64,000 nucleotides of DNA from Adiantum capillus-veneris (lineage: Eukaryota > Streptophyta > Polypodiopsida > Polypodiales > Pteridaceae). Position numbers and translations under genes: made by a program. Within the stretch, counting starts at the first letter, position 1. The number at the start of each line of letters is the position of its first letter. Positions 32,157 through 42,848 of this stretch are shown one piece after another. The DNA lies in the NCBI GenBank assembly GCA_014529385.2, contig CM043953.1:91455842-91519841 (forward strand). The letters are read 5' to 3'. Below the pieces are notes generated by a model. That model did no database searches, was not told the DNA's origin, and saw nothing but the letters and a program-made list of their open reading frames with translations.

Positions 32157-35100
32157 TCATACCTTTTGGAATGAGGTCGTCACCTTTTGAAACCAATTGT
32201 TCCAAGTTGTTATGGGTGAAGGTTTTAACCAATAGTTTTCGACCGCCCTATGCATTTCATCTAGTTGCAAGGGTGGTAAGGTACTCTCCCATGATTTTAT
32301 TTGCATCGTTGTTGTAGGTGGTGAACTTACCCCGGGAGGTGCAAACTCTTTCGTGCTTGTATGGATATGTACAGTGGTAGGTGGAGGTTGTGTCGAAGCT
32401 TCTATTTGCGTATAGGAACTACATGAAGAGCAAGAAGCTTCATTTGATTTCCCTGTTCCTGAGCTAGGTGGAACAAATCGTTCTTTCTTTGGTACCCAAA
32501 CTAGCTCTAGATCGGGTGTGTAACATTCCATGATTTTTTCCTTTCCGCGATTTTCAATTTGTTTTGGAGCCACAGGATTGGGTTTACATGGGCCAGGTGA
32601 CAGGTAAGAGTACACTTTACGTTTGGGCACCCAGATTTGATCATTTCCTTCATAGTATCCTTGGGCTTCCAATAGTCGTTTAGGAATCCAACGCAACGTT
32701 TCTTTACATTTCTTGGAGTGAGTGGGACGGTTCTTACTAGGTTTTCGTTTTTTTGCATCAACCATGCTCACTACAGAGGCTTTAGGGACCCACTTGTATG
32801 TTTTGTCTGTTATATTAGGATGGTTCTTGTGTGTCTCAAGCTTTCTTTCAACTACATCAGTTGAAGCTCTAGAGAGTTGGGCTATGGGGACGTATGGTTC
32901 AACCTCCTGGACATGCAATGTCTTGGGTTTTATTTCCTTAGGCAATATCTCAAGGACTATGGTACACGTGTCCAATAAGGCGTTATATAGCACTTTTCCA
33001 TAGGCACTATTTAACTCAATAGGGTATCGTAGAGGTGTGTCAGAGTCCAACCCATCCTCTTCGATTTCCACGTGGAATGCATTTGTGACTCCAAGGTTAG
33101 CCTCTCGTTTTTGTCTTATATGTTGTTGTCGCTCCTTAGCCTCAGCCTGAGCTTGTATCTTGTTTAACTCGGTTTGTGCTTTGGCGGCCTTCTTTTGATG
33201 AATGGCCCGTAGTTCTTCTTGGCTTAAAGGATCATAATATCTTTTGAATTTACTCCCATTGAGGAATCCAATGGTTTCAACTCCATCAAGAGTTTCTACA
33301 CGAAGGGTACCTTGTGGGGTAATTTCACATACTCTATATGGTCCTTTACCAACATATTTCAACTTTTTCTTCTCTTTACGTACTCCATACATAAGGACTT
33401 TATCACCAACTTTGATGTCCTTGTCCTTCACATGGCGATCAAACCACTTCTTTCTCCTATCCTTTTCCACAAGAGCATTTTGCACAGCCAACTGTCTCTC
33501 TTCGTCTAGTTTTTCTAAGATATACAAACGCTCGGTTAAGGGGTTACCATTCCATCCTTCTTGCGAAGCTACCCTAAGACTAGGAATGACAAACTCCCAA
33601 GGCATAACCGCTTCTTGGCCGTATACCATTTTGAATGGCGTACAATTAATAGCCACTTTATAAGCAGTACGATAAGCCCATAGAGCAGATGTCAACTTCA
33701 AATCCCAATCAGTGCGATGAGCTTCTACCGTCTTGGTTAAAATAGAGATTAGAGTCTTGTTGGTGCTCTCGGCTTGTCCATTAGCTTGCGGGTAATAAGG
33801 TGTAGACTTATGGTGGGATATCATAAAGGTCGTGGTAAGCTCTCTTATTACCTCATTTATAAAATGGGTACCATTATCACTAACAATTTCAAAAGGGCAA
33901 CCAAATCTTGTGATAATGTTCTCAAAAAGAAACTTAGCTGTTGTCCTCGCGTCAGCTTTTTGTGAAGCCTTAGCTTCAGCCCACTTTGTTACATAGTCCG
34001 TAGCAACTAGAATATATCGAGATTGAGTGTTGCGAGCTGCGGGACTAATTGGACCTACAAAGTCTAAGCCCCATTTTTCAAATGGTTGGGTTACTTTAAT
34101 AGGATGTAAGGGCATTCTGTCTTTGTGATGTGTGGTCTTGTAACGTTGGCACTCATCACACCCTTTTGCAAAAAGTGATGCATCCTTAAATAAAGTTGGC
34201 CACCAATAGCCTGATTGCAGCACCTTTCTAGCAGTCAGGTCTCCTGAAAAATGTCTTCCTGCTATGCCCATATGTGCTTCTTGCAAGATATACAAATATT
34301 CATCCTCGCGGGCACAACGCCTAAGAATATCATCCTTGCCTAATCTATACAGAGTTCCGGCAATCAAACAATAGGGTTCACATTCTTTTACTAGCCTTCG
34401 AGCAATATCCTTACGAAGTTCCTTGGGTGGAAAACCATTAACTAAAAAGTTAACAATGTTCTCACTCCATTCAGGCATAGTCTCAACTATGAATAGGGAA
34501 GTATCGGGTAATTCATCAGCAACTCCTGTAGGGGCTTCACCATTGGGTATGCGAGACAAATGATCAGCCATGACATGCCTTTTACCGGGTCTCACTACAA
34601 TCATGAAATCAAACTCCAGAAGAATTAACAACCATCGTGTGATTCTTCCTGTGGAGCATGGCTTGTTTACCAGATACAGCAACGCTTGATGGTCCACAAA
34701 AAATACAAACTTGTTTGCCAGAAGGTAGTAGCGAAATTTCTTTACTGCATAAACCATTGCCAAACCTTCTCGCTCTGTAGTGGTATAGTTCCTTTCAGCA
34801 TCGTTCAATTGACGGCTTGCAAAGCTAATGGGATAGTCCAATTTATGTTCTCCTGGTTGAGTGAGAACACACCCAATAGCAAAGTTTGATGCATCAATAT
34901 GCACATGGAAAATGACATCCCAGTTAGGTGTCCTTAAAATCGGAGCACTTGCTAGTGTTTTCTTCAATTGTTCATAGGCCTGGTCACACTCTTCAGTCCA
35001 TTTGAATTCAATGAGAAGCTTGTACAAAGGACGTGCTATCTCAGCGAAAAATAAAATAAACCATCGATAATAACCCACGTGTCCCATGAACCTTTGAACT

Positions 35101-38100
35101 CCCTTGTAATTGGTTGGTGGTGGTAACTCTAGAATCACTTTAATTTTGCTCTCATCGGTTGAGATACCATTCTTGGATACTATATGCCCTAAAATAACTC
35201 CATGCTTGACCCAAAATTGGCATTTGAACGGGTTCAATGAGATACGATATAACCTACACTTTTCAAACACCTTCCGCAAACGTGATAGATGTTCTTTCCA
35301 AGAAGAGTAAACAAAAAGGTCGTCTAAGAAAGCTTCACAAAACTCTCTCAAATATTCTTTAAAAGCAGTGTTTATTAATCGTTGGAATGTAGTAGGGGCA
35401 TTTGTTAAGCCAAAAGCCATCACACGAAATGCAAACACACCAAATTCTGTGATGAAGGCAGTTTTAGCTTGGTCCTCTAGCGCTATCGTGATTTGGTTGT
35501 AGCCTGAGTACCCATCTAGAAAGCTATAAGCTTCCTTGCCTGCAACTCTTTCGAGTACATGTTCGGAATATGGTAGGGGGTAATGGTCTCTTCTAGTAGC
35601 TGCATTACCTTTTTTGAGGTCCACGCACACCCTGAGTTTACCATTCTTTTTTGGCACGATAACTATTGGAGACACCCATTCAGAGTGTTCAATAGGATAT
35701 ATGAACCCACATTTGATAAGATTTTCTAGTTCTTCTTGAATGATCTTTGCGTACTTAGGATTCATCGGGTAGGGTCTTTGTTGTACGGGCTTCGTAGTGC
35801 TAATCATAGGGATTGTATGTTGGACCACAGAAGGTGGAACACCTTTCATATCATGGTATGTCCAAGCGAATACGTCCTTGAATTCCTTGAGAAGCTCTTT
35901 GAGGACTGCCTCTTCAACTTCTATGAGGTCTTGGGCAATAAAAACACGTTTTGATTCTTCACCGGGGTTAGCTAATTCTATTTCCTTAACTATTGCCGGA
36001 CCATCATAGATTCCATTATTCCCATCGATAGGTATTCTTTGGGCTTTTGTGTACACAACCTTTGCTTCCCCTGTGGTGTAAGATTTGAAATGTTCTGGTG
36101 CAGGATGCAAGTCTGTGGATTCTGGTTGTGCTTTCGTTTGTGCTTCCATTTCTGCTTTCTTGTGTTGTCGAGCTAACTCTTGGTTTTGACGCTTCCTTGC
36201 AGTGCGGCTCAACTTTGGCTTGTCTATGATCTCTAATTGGGCTATGTCATGGTATCGTGGTCTACACCACATAACATTTTGGAGATATTCACCCCAATTG
36301 TCTACCAATTTTTGATGAGCATCACATGCTCCTATATAACTGAGCCATTCTGCTAAGGATCTCTTCTTTTTTATCCTAGCACGTACATTGGCTCGATATC
36401 GACGCCTCTTAAGATTTTTCTTTTTCTTATTTGAGACCTGCTTTTGATTTGCATTTAGATCTGGCTCACTAAAGGAGTCCTCGTTGGTGTCCTCTTCACT
36501 CTCAGGGGAGCTATCATCGGTTGATGTGCTCGGTCCTTCCAAATGTTTTGACTCTGAACTTGCTCCACTCTCTAATTCATGAGATTCAGAATCCGTTTCA
36601 CTCTGGGAGTCAGTGTCCAAGTCGTGTTGGTCGAAGTCTTCTATTGAGCTATCGGTGTCACTGTCAGATTGGTCCACAATTGCCTTTCCCTTAGAAGATG
36701 CATGTATGGCACTTATCATGTTCAGAGGTGCAATTTGTGGTACCTCTTCCCCCTCTGGTGTGACCCAAGTGGTTCCTCTATTTCCCCAGGTATCTATGGT
36801 TGTAGCTAGGTGTACCCAGTCTACGTTGTCTGATTCGGTCATACCCGGTAACACATCCATGTAAGGAGAATCTTGGCCAATGTTTGTATCCTTCTTATAA
36901 GTGTAACAATATTGTAGTGGGGCCGAGTGAACTGTGGTGTCAGAGCGATGATCAATAATGGTTTTACTCCCTAAGGGGTGTACCTTACCAGTCACCAAAT
37001 CCACTCTAAGGACAGAGTCTTGGAATTGCAAATAGACATGATTTTTAGACCAATCATGAACCATTTGTGCTTCCCTCATGAATGGTGGTCCTAAAATCAT
37101 TTCATATGACATAAGGTGTTTAGAGAAATCCATTACAATGAATGTATGTGGTACCTTGTGTCCTAGAACTTTGATCTTAAGATCCTTGAGCATCCCAATA
37201 GGTTTGGCTATGGTACCATTTTCCATCTTTACCACAATGTTAGTAACACTGAGGCGGGGTTTTCCCATGGATTCCCAACAATCTTTTGTAACGATGCTAA
37301 CTCCTGCACCACCATCAAGAATTCCCTTTATAGTTAATCCCTTGGTAGTGATGGGTAGGGTCGCATTAGACTCGTCGCCTTCAAAATACTGCCCTAATTT
37401 GTTAATGGGTACCTCGATCACAGACTCGTGTCCATCTAAGTCAAGTGATTGTACATGATTTTCCTCATCAATCATAATCGAGTCAGGCCTATTTGGTTGC
37501 GCAAACTGCGGTAATCCCGTTCGTAGCTCTCCGTTAAGGAATGCTCGAAGTGCAAGGAATAACTCAGGATCTCCATATAGCTTTGCTATGATCGTGGTTC
37601 GGACCTCAGAAGACATGAAGTCCACTAGTTTGGCAACATTCATTGGCATTTTGCAGGGTGTAGGTCCTTGACTAGGAACTGGTGAGGATGGAATCTCATA
37701 TTCCTCAATGGGATCAGGTATTCCTTCGTTAAACATCCTTTCCAACAAGAAAGGTGTATGCTCACTTTCTGATGCCCCGTCCTCACTCCCTTCTTGGATG
37801 ATACTAGATATGCCTAACGGTCTATGGTTCATGTGGGCTGGATGAACTTGCGTGGGAAACACTGTGTCATGAATTTTGACATGCATGGGTTCTGGTTCTA
37901 GTTTCCTTTGAGTCTCCTCCATTAAACCTCTTAGATGTTTCACCTGCTCAATCTCGTCTACTGGGTTTGGGTACGTCCCAATCTTCTTTTTACGATTCTT
38001 CCCTTTTTGCCCCTGCGGTTTATCTTGGGGGTCTTGGATTGGATTTGGAAACACTTGTGGTGTTTTCAGAGGCTCTTTATGGTTTTCTCTTATTCGGTTT

Positions 38101-41100
38101 TCATTTGGTTCCATGTTACGGTTTTCTTTGTCGGTCTTTCCCTTTGTGGTATTGGTTCTAGTCTCCATTGTCTCGATTGAATCTGAATCATCCTCGAGGT
38201 CATTCATATACACGGGGTCATCTCCTGTTCCTATGTTTGTTTTGGAACTTGGCTTTGAATTTCCCGTATTCTGCGACCTCTTCCTTCGTGTCTTCTTTTT
38301 CTTTGCTTGGATAACTGACGCGGTATCTCTCTCTTCGAGGATATGGCATGGCCCTTGAAGCATGGACCGTGTAATCGCATAAGCGGGTGCGACGGGTGGT
38401 ATTGGCGATGTCACACTAGCAATTTCGACCAAATTTAGGGGTGTGATTTTAGGCGCATTTGGGTTATAGGGGCATTGGGCAATCAAGTGATCTATGCCAC
38501 AACGATTACATGTGAGTATTGGCATTGCAGACGTGCTCCCTTGATTCATTTGCATCTGCGCAGCATTCTTTTGCAGCCTAATAGGGCACTTCGCTGCCCG
38601 ATATGGTCCACCACACTCGTAGCATTGAAGAGGTGGCCTCCTAGCCTGGGTGTTGATATTTTGACCTCTGGATGCGAGAGCAGCAGCTTGATAAACCGGC
38701 TTGACTTGCCCCCAACAATCTTCCATGTAGTATATAGGACACTCTTCCAATGTATCAAGTCCGTAGGCAATACTAGTGTCTATTTCCTCCTCACAGCCAT
38801 CTGCATAAGCATTAGATGGCTCGCAACCCACTTGGTTCATAGGGGCGACCCTTGGATGCGGGGGCTGCGGTCCTAGCATAGGAGGTGGTAACGGTGTAGC
38901 TTGTACAACATTTTGAGATCTAGGGACCATGTGTTGCGGTAGTTGCTCAACAGGTGGAGCAGGCATCAATACAGGAGCTCGAGGTGCATCCGTCCAGGCT
39001 ACAGGTGGTCTATTTGCCATCATACGTTTGATCATTAAACAATCCTTAGCTTGGTGACCATACCTACCACATGCGTTGCAAGTTCCATTAAATTTTACTC
39101 TAAACGTAGGGCACTCACTAGTGCTATGTGGACCTAAGCAAATGGAACACCATTGTTGCTCCCTTCTTGGATACATGTGACTATTTTGAGGGGGTCGATT
39201 ATCCTTAAGAGACTCTTGGATTGCCTTGGTGAGGTCTGTCAAGAATGTCTCAAATACCTTTGGCTCATTGGCAATGGGCTTTGCAGTCATGGGTTCATAC
39301 TCAATGGCTTGTGAGCTAGTGGATCTCGTGTCGGTAGACACCCTCATGCCTGCTATCATCAAGTTGTCCTCCAATTGGATTGCATTGGCAGTGACATCTT
39401 CCCAGGTTGTGATACCTCTAATCACTAGTCCATTATAGATTCCTTCATTCCTCAACCCTCGAATGAATCGATCAAGCAGTTGGTTATTGTTGAAGCGCTC
39501 ATTTACAGGGCAACGAGAGTTTAAGTGCTTTAGACGACTAATGAAGTCCCTTACTGACTCTCCTTCCTTAAGTTCGGCCTTCTGTAGCTGAGATGCTACA
39601 CCCCCAAGCACACCTTCTCGTATGTACTTCTTTAGAAACAACCTTCGAAGGGTAGGGTAGATTGTTTTCTCGTCCACCCTTAGGGTCCTATACCAATCTC
39701 CAGCCTTCCCACTTAATGTCAAGCTTAAGGCATTGCACTTATGTAGTTCGTTGCGTTCCCCTAAGGAATCACATACTTGTTCAAACACTTCAATGTGTTT
39801 CCTAGCATCTTCGTCCCCATTGAATTTTTGCGTGAGTTTGGCAATTTGTACTGCCTTACTTCTAGGCTCTCTATCAGATGCATGACGCATATTTTCCGCG
39901 ATAGATCGACCTATGGTTTGAGCAAACGCTGCCAAGTCACCTATGTGAGGAGGCAGGGCCGGTGGAGGTACTCTTGGAATCATATGTGGGAGAGGGACGG
40001 GTACCGGTCTTGGCATATGTGTAGATGATGCAGGATATGGAACATAACCGGGCATAGGTCCACTCGGATAAGGGCTAGGGAGCGGCACTCGAGGAGCATA
40101 AACAAGTGGTACAATTGGAGGTGTGGGGGCCATGTGTGCATAAGGGGCTAGAGGCACATACGGTCGAGACCCCATATTAGGTACTACGACACTAGGTAGT
40201 GGCATTGCGCTAATCGTAGATGTCATCGGTACATTCTCTGTCAGGCTTATCCCTGGAGTGAGCACTGTGTTTTCCTTAATAGAGGGTTGAGCCAAGTTAG
40301 GGAAGCTAAAGTTGTCGCTCGGAGGCTCAGATTGCATAGAGACCCCAGGTGAAATGACGTAAGATGGGTCCATGGGGCTCATTAGAGGAGTCTCCATTTG
40401 TGATAGAGTAGGCTGTTGAGCCTTGCTCGTATCCAGAAATCTCATGGGGCCAGTTGAGAGTATATTTACCCCTCGATTTTGCCTTTTTGATTGAATAATG
40501 CCATGGATAACATTACAGATCATTTTCTGTTGATCTTCGATGCTCGTGGCACTAGAGGTGGATTGTACAATCTCTATCCATCCTACATGGTAGGCGTGGC
40601 CAGAGTGTAGATCCGTCAACACTTCAGTGTGGAGGTCGTATGTCCAATGATCATTAATGAACAATCCTTCTAGAGTCGACGTGTTAACGGTTTCTTGTGA
40701 GGTAGAAGCAATGTTGCTCCCCGTGGTTTTACTTGTCACCAACGGTACTCTAGAGGGAACTTCTGAAGGAGGCAGCTCAACAGAGCCTTCTTGGTAAGAA
40801 GTTGGCAGGATATCCACATGGACACTCTTTGGGGGTGTGGGGTCCACGTGCGATGTGAAAGGAGAGTCCACTTCCCCACCCCCTTCGTGTGCTTCATTTG
40901 CATCAGGTTTCGAGCGAGTAGCTCTACCTATTGTTTCCATGAAACGGCTAAACATACTAGTACTAGGCTGTGGAGCTTCGGGAGGTGCATGGCCTTCTCT
41001 CTCAGTGTTTTGGGTAGGGTATGCTTCCATGATTTCTGAGTCGGAGGAGGAATCACTAGCGGCTATTTTAGGGTCTTGGGTGGTGCTACCTTGTGTCCCC

Positions 41101-41204
41101 GCTGAGGGTCTAGATCCTATCGTGGATGGGTAATGGGTGTCCGTATGAACAGAGGCACCCTCAATATGCTCGTGTTCTAGCACCCGCCCAGAGCATAAGT
41201 GCAT
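32157..41204 (-). CDS. gag-pol: Element D Gag-Pol polyprotein, 3,015 aa, uninterrupted
   Basis: Starts at ATG 41204 (MHLCSG). Approximate residues: Ser/Pro-rich N-terminal region 1-440; retrotransposon gag 450-640; four zinc knuckles at 686-699, 709-722 (canonical CCHC), 860-873 (His replaced by Tyr) and 897-910; acidic and basic low-complexity linkers; aspartic protease near 1293 (LDGGAG) closing with MILGPPF; a second acidic Ser-rich linker; reverse transcriptase about 1800-2010 ([34 protein letters not shown]); RNase H about 2090-2220 (HIDASNFAIG, TTEREGLA, FVDHQALL); integrase HHCC about 2310-2352 and core with WGLDFVGP, VSDNG and NGQAES, exact D-x35-E; GPY module near 2620; then about 350 extra residues containing four W-[VI]-P-K motifs (2800-2910). 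Twice the usual gypsy polyprotein length, with no stop or frameshift; likely coding-competent. Confidence 0.93.
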   Translation of the reverse strand: MHLCSGRVLEHEHIEGASVHTDTHYPSTIGSRPSAGTQGSTTQDPKIAASDSSSDSEIMEAYPTQNTEREGHAPPEAPQPSTSMFSRFMETIGRATRSKPDANEAHEGGGEVDSPFTSHVDPTPPKSVHVDILPTSYQEGSVELPPSEVPSRVPLVTSKTTGSNIASTSQETVNTSTLEGLFINDHWTYDLHTEVLTDLHSGHAYHVGWIEIVQSTSSATSIEDQQKMICNVIHGIIQSKRQNRGVNILSTGPMRFLDTSKAQQPTLSQMETPLMSPMDPSYVISPGVSMQSEPPSDNFSFPNLAQPSIKENTVLTPGISLTENVPMTSTISAMPLPSVVVPNMGSRPYVPLAPYAHMAPTPPIVPLVYAPRVPLPSPYPSGPMPGYVPYPASSTHMPRPVPVPLPHMIPRVPPPALPPHIGDLAAFAQTIGRSIAENMRHASDREPRSKAVQIAKLTQKFNGDEDARKHIEVFEQVCDSLGERNELHKCNALSLTLSGKAGDWYRTLRVDEKTIYPTLRRLFLKKYIREGVLGGVASQLQKAELKEGESVRDFISRLKHLNSRCPVNERFNNNQLLDRFIRGLRNEGIYNGLVIRGITTWEDVTANAIQLEDNLMIAGMRVSTDTRSTSSQAIEYEPMTAKPIANEPKVFETFLTDLTKAIQESLKDNRPPQNSHMYPRREQQWCSICLGPHSTSECPTFRVKFNGTCNACGRYGHQAKDCLMIKRMMANRPPVAWTDAPRAPVLMPAPPVEQLPQHMVPRSQNVVQATPLPPPMLGPQPPHPRVAPMNQVGCEPSNAYADGCEEEIDTSIAYGLDTLEECPIYYMEDCWGQVKPVYQAAALASRGQNINTQARRPPLQCYECGGPYRAAKCPIRLQKNAAQMQMNQGSTSAMPILTCNRCGIDHLIAQCPYNPNAPKITPLNLVEIASVTSPIPPVAPAYAITRSMLQGPCHILEERDTASVIQAKKKKTRRKRSQNTGNSKPSSKTNIGTGDDPVYMNDLEDDSDSIETMETRTNTTKGKTDKENRNMEPNENRIRENHKEPLKTPQVFPNPIQDPQDKPQGQKGKNRKKKIGTYPNPVDEIEQVKHLRGLMEETQRKLEPEPMHVKIHDTVFPTQVHPAHMNHRPLGISSIIQEGSEDGASESEHTPFLLERMFNEGIPDPIEEYEIPSSPVPSQGPTPCKMPMNVAKLVDFMSSEVRTTIIAKLYGDPELFLALRAFLNGELRTGLPQFAQPNRPDSIMIDEENHVQSLDLDGHESVIEVPINKLGQYFEGDESNATLPITTKGLTIKGILDGGAGVSIVTKDCWESMGKPRLSVTNIVVKMENGTIAKPIGMLKDLKIKVLGHKVPHTFIVMDFSKHLMSYEMILGPPFMREAQMVHDWSKNHVYLQFQDSVLRVDLVTGKVHPLGSKTIIDHRSDTTVHSAPLQYCYTYKKDTNIGQDSPYMDVLPGMTESDNVDWVHLATTIDTWGNRGTTWVTPEGEEVPQIAPLNMISAIHASSKGKAIVDQSDSDTDSSIEDFDQHDLDTDSQSETDSESHELESGASSESKHLEGPSTSTDDSSPESEEDTNEDSFSEPDLNANQKQVSNKKKKNLKRRRYRANVRARIKKKRSLAEWLSYIGACDAHQKLVDNWGEYLQNVMWCRPRYHDIAQLEIIDKPKLSRTARKRQNQELARQHKKAEMEAQTKAQPESTDLHPAPEHFKSYTTGEAKVVYTKAQRIPIDGNNGIYDGPAIVKEIELANPGEESKRVFIAQDLIEVEEAVLKELLKEFKDVFAWTYHDMKGVPPSVVQHTIPMISTTKPVQQRPYPMNPKYAKIIQEELENLIKCGFIYPIEHSEWVSPIVIVPKKNGKLRVCVDLKKGNAATRRDHYPLPYSEHVLERVAGKEAYSFLDGYSGYNQITIALEDQAKTAFITEFGVFAFRVMAFGLTNAPTTFQRLINTAFKEYLREFCEAFLDDLFVYSSWKEHLSRLRKVFEKCRLYRISLNPFKCQFWVKHGVILGHIVSKNGISTDESKIKVILELPPPTNYKGVQRFMGHVGYYRWFILFFAEIARPLYKLLIEFKWTEECDQAYEQLKKTLASAPILRTPNWDVIFHVHIDASNFAIGCVLTQPGEHKLDYPISFASRQLNDAERNYTTTEREGLAMVYAVKKFRYYLLANKFVFFVDHQALLYLVNKPCSTGRITRWLLILLEFDFMIVVRPGKRHVMADHLSRIPNGEAPTGVADELPDTSLFIVETMPEWSENIVNFLVNGFPPKELRKDIARRLVKECEPYCLIAGTLYRLGKDDILRRCAREDEYLYILQEAHMGIAGRHFSGDLTARKVLQSGYWWPTLFKDASLFAKGCDECQRYKTTHHKDRMPLHPIKVTQPFEKWGLDFVGPISPAARNTQSRYILVATDYVTKWAEAKASQKADARTTAKFLFENIITRFGCPFEIVSDNGTHFINEVIRELTTTFMISHHKSTPYYPQANGQAESTNKTLISILTKTVEAHRTDWDLKLTSALWAYRTAYKVAINCTPFKMVYGQEAVMPWEFVIPSLRVASQEGWNGNPLTERLYILEKLDEERQLAVQNALVEKDRRKKWFDRHVKDKDIKVGDKVLMYGVRKEKKKLKYVGKGPYRVCEITPQGTLRVETLDGVETIGFLNGSKFKRYYDPLSQEELRAIHQKKAAKAQTELNKIQAQAEAKERQQHIRQKREANLGVTNAFHVEIEEDGLDSDTPLRYPIELNSAYGKVLYNALLDTCTIVLEILPKEIKPKTLHVQEVEPYVPIAQLSRASTDVVERKLETHKNHPNITDKTYKWVPKASVVSMVDAKKRKPSKNRPTHSKKCKETLRWIPKRLLEAQGYYEGNDQIWVPKRKVYSYLSPGPCKPNPVAPKQIENRGKEKIMECYTPDLELVWVPKKERFVPPSSGTGKSNEASCSSCSSYTQIEASTQPPPTTVHIHTSTKEFAPPGVSSPPTTTMQIKSWESTLPPLQLDEMHRAVENYWLKPSPITTWNNWFQKVTTSFQKV

Positions 41205-42240
41205 GTGCTTTTGATACCCTAAGGTGTCAAAAAGCTGCTCTAGGAGGCCTTGTGACTAGTTTTTAGCGTGTTTTTTGTTTGTTTTTTTGCTAGATTTTTT
41301 AGAGCGTGTCGTGGAATGGGCCGTGTGATAGCTCGAAACAAGCGTGTCGGTCAGAGGGTCGTGCCGTGCTTTACAGCCCTGCGTTTGGTCACTCTATGCC
41401 CTCGGAATCCCTAAAACTGTCAATTTCCAGTAGGGAACTAAGCCCAAACTAGAAAGTCTAAGGGTGCAAGTGGGAAGAGAAGGGAGGAGAGTGGAGGACT
41501 TGTCCCACATGCTCTCATTCTCTCTTGAGGGAGTAGGGTATATATATAAGAGTGAGTCTAGTATATATCAGAGGACTGAGGCCTGGGCCTGGGCTTGGGC
41601 TTGGGCTTGGGCTTGGGCTTGGGGAAATGATCCCGATCCCGATCTATCTTTTATACAGACCAACCCGTACGTTTTTATAACTCACGTTTTTTATTTTTCG
41701 AAAATCTAACCTCCCCCTCGCTCACGTTTTTATTTTTCGGATTTTTTTTTCACAAATTGTTTTTTCAAATTTATTATTATAATTTTTATTTTTTTTTGGA
41801 GATATTATTTGGTACGCGTTTTGGTGCGCGTTGACCTCACCTAACTATTTACTGTCCCACCTACCTACTGACCTGCTAATCAGTGGTTCACCTAATTACT
41901 AACCTACTTAATTAACTAACTGTGCGCCTAACTGTGCACAAACCAGAAAACACAGAAAATGCAGAAATTGAAACTTGACAGAACTGTGCAGTGAAAACAC
42001 AGAAAATGCAAAAAAAAGCAAGAAATGCTAACTGTGTGTAAACAGAAAAACAGAATTTTGCTAACTGTTTAACTAATACTAAATGTACGCAGCGGAAAAC
42101 ACAGAAAATGCAAACTGTGCGCAACAGAAAAACAGAATTAACAACTTGCAGAAAAAATACGCCTTCCTCTCCCTCTTCTTTCTTACTGCAAACCACTCAT
42201 ACAAGAAGCACAAAGTGCCTCTTGGGCTTAGTGCAGGGCT
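41205..42240 (-). other. Element D leader, with GGGCTT hexamer repeat
   Basis: About 1.04 kb of untranslated leader between primer site and gag. Plus-strand 41580-41625 carries about six tandem GGGCTT/GGGCCT units (CCCAAG in the transcript). TATA-like stretches occur at 41548-41556 and 41571-41577 (palindromic, so readable either way). No convincing gene; short frames are ignored. Confidence 0.6.
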
Positions 42241-42243
42241 ATT

Positions 42244-42261
42244 CCCCGGCAACGGCGCCAA
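42244..42261 (-). promoter_or_regulatory. Primer-binding site of element D
   Basis: Minus strand reads TGGCGCCGTTGCCGGGGA just inside the 5' LTR. This is a primer site common in plant gypsy elements, usually attributed to tRNA-Asp (from memory, not checked). It differs from the A/B/C site, so D belongs to a separate family. Confidence 0.85.
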
Positions 42262-42264
42262 AAA

Positions 42265-42848
42265 TGTGCGCTCCTTGCCGCACTGTCGAAGCAAGGGACT
42301 TGCCGATACACCGTGTACGAGCCGCAGACGGCTCCAAACACACAACTAGTTTAACTAGTAAGCTCAAAGAGGGCAATGGTGTGTCACTCACCGCCTTATG
42401 CTCCTGCCGTAGAGGATTCCTCGCCGCGAAGAAGAGGGAGACGCCGCTACGCCGCGCTCATCCGCCTCGCCGCCGTCGTGCCGCCGCAACGCTCGATCGC
42501 ACACACACTCTCACACTCTCTCTCTCTCTCTCTCTCACGCACACACACAAGGAGATGGTGAAGGAGAAGGTGGAGATGGAGCAAGAGCAGCTTCTATTGC
42601 ACAATGAGAGAATGACTCAATTTTAGGTTTAATTGGCTTTTATGTGAGCTCACCCCATTCACACTTGGGCGCCCATGCTTAGCCAACTAACCCTAGCATG
42701 TTCGTGTTAGAGTGCGCCTCTCATCGGCGATCACTCTACCTTTCCCTATTGGACCGACAAGCCCGGTGCCTGACTCTACTTAAATAAATAATACGGTTAC
42801 AGTGTCCGTCGTAGGCGATAGGGTGTCCGTGAGCCACGAGGGTTAACA
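42265..42848 (-). repeat. 5' LTR of element D
   Basis: 584 bp; minus strand opens TGTTAACCCTCG and ends GCGCACA. Contains one copy of the segment that is duplicated in the 3' LTR, with a short CT/CA tract (42510-42550). A TTATTTATTTAA stretch on the minus strand (about 42780-42792) may serve as TATA box. Confidence 0.93.

Larger units (their letters stand above)
29324..42848 (-). mobile_element. Element D: 13.5-kb Ty3/gypsy retrotransposon with intact 3,015-codon ORF
   Basis: Bounded by LTRs (5' copy 42265-42848, 3' copy 29324-30226, minus orientation), TG...CA ends, and the exact 5-bp target duplication AAAAG (29319-29323, 42849-42853). Primer site and polypurine tract lie at the expected places. 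The LTRs differ at about seven substitutions over some 550 aligned bases (about 1.3%), plus a tandem duplication in the 3' copy, so it is older than A but fairly young. It encodes one large Gag-Pol and an extra downstream ORF. Single RNase H, no chromodomain seen; Athila/Tat-side relationship is inferred from the integrase wording (PYYPQANGQAESTNK) and primer site. It inserted in the flank of PPR copy 2. Confidence 0.93.

Noticed and set aside
32722-41133. Many plus-strand frames across element D
   Set aside because: All are shadows of the continuous minus-strand gag-pol frame.
41580-41625. GGGCTT repeats as interstitial telomeric DNA
   Set aside because: The plant telomere unit is TTTAGGG; these hexamers differ and lie inside a retrotransposon leader.
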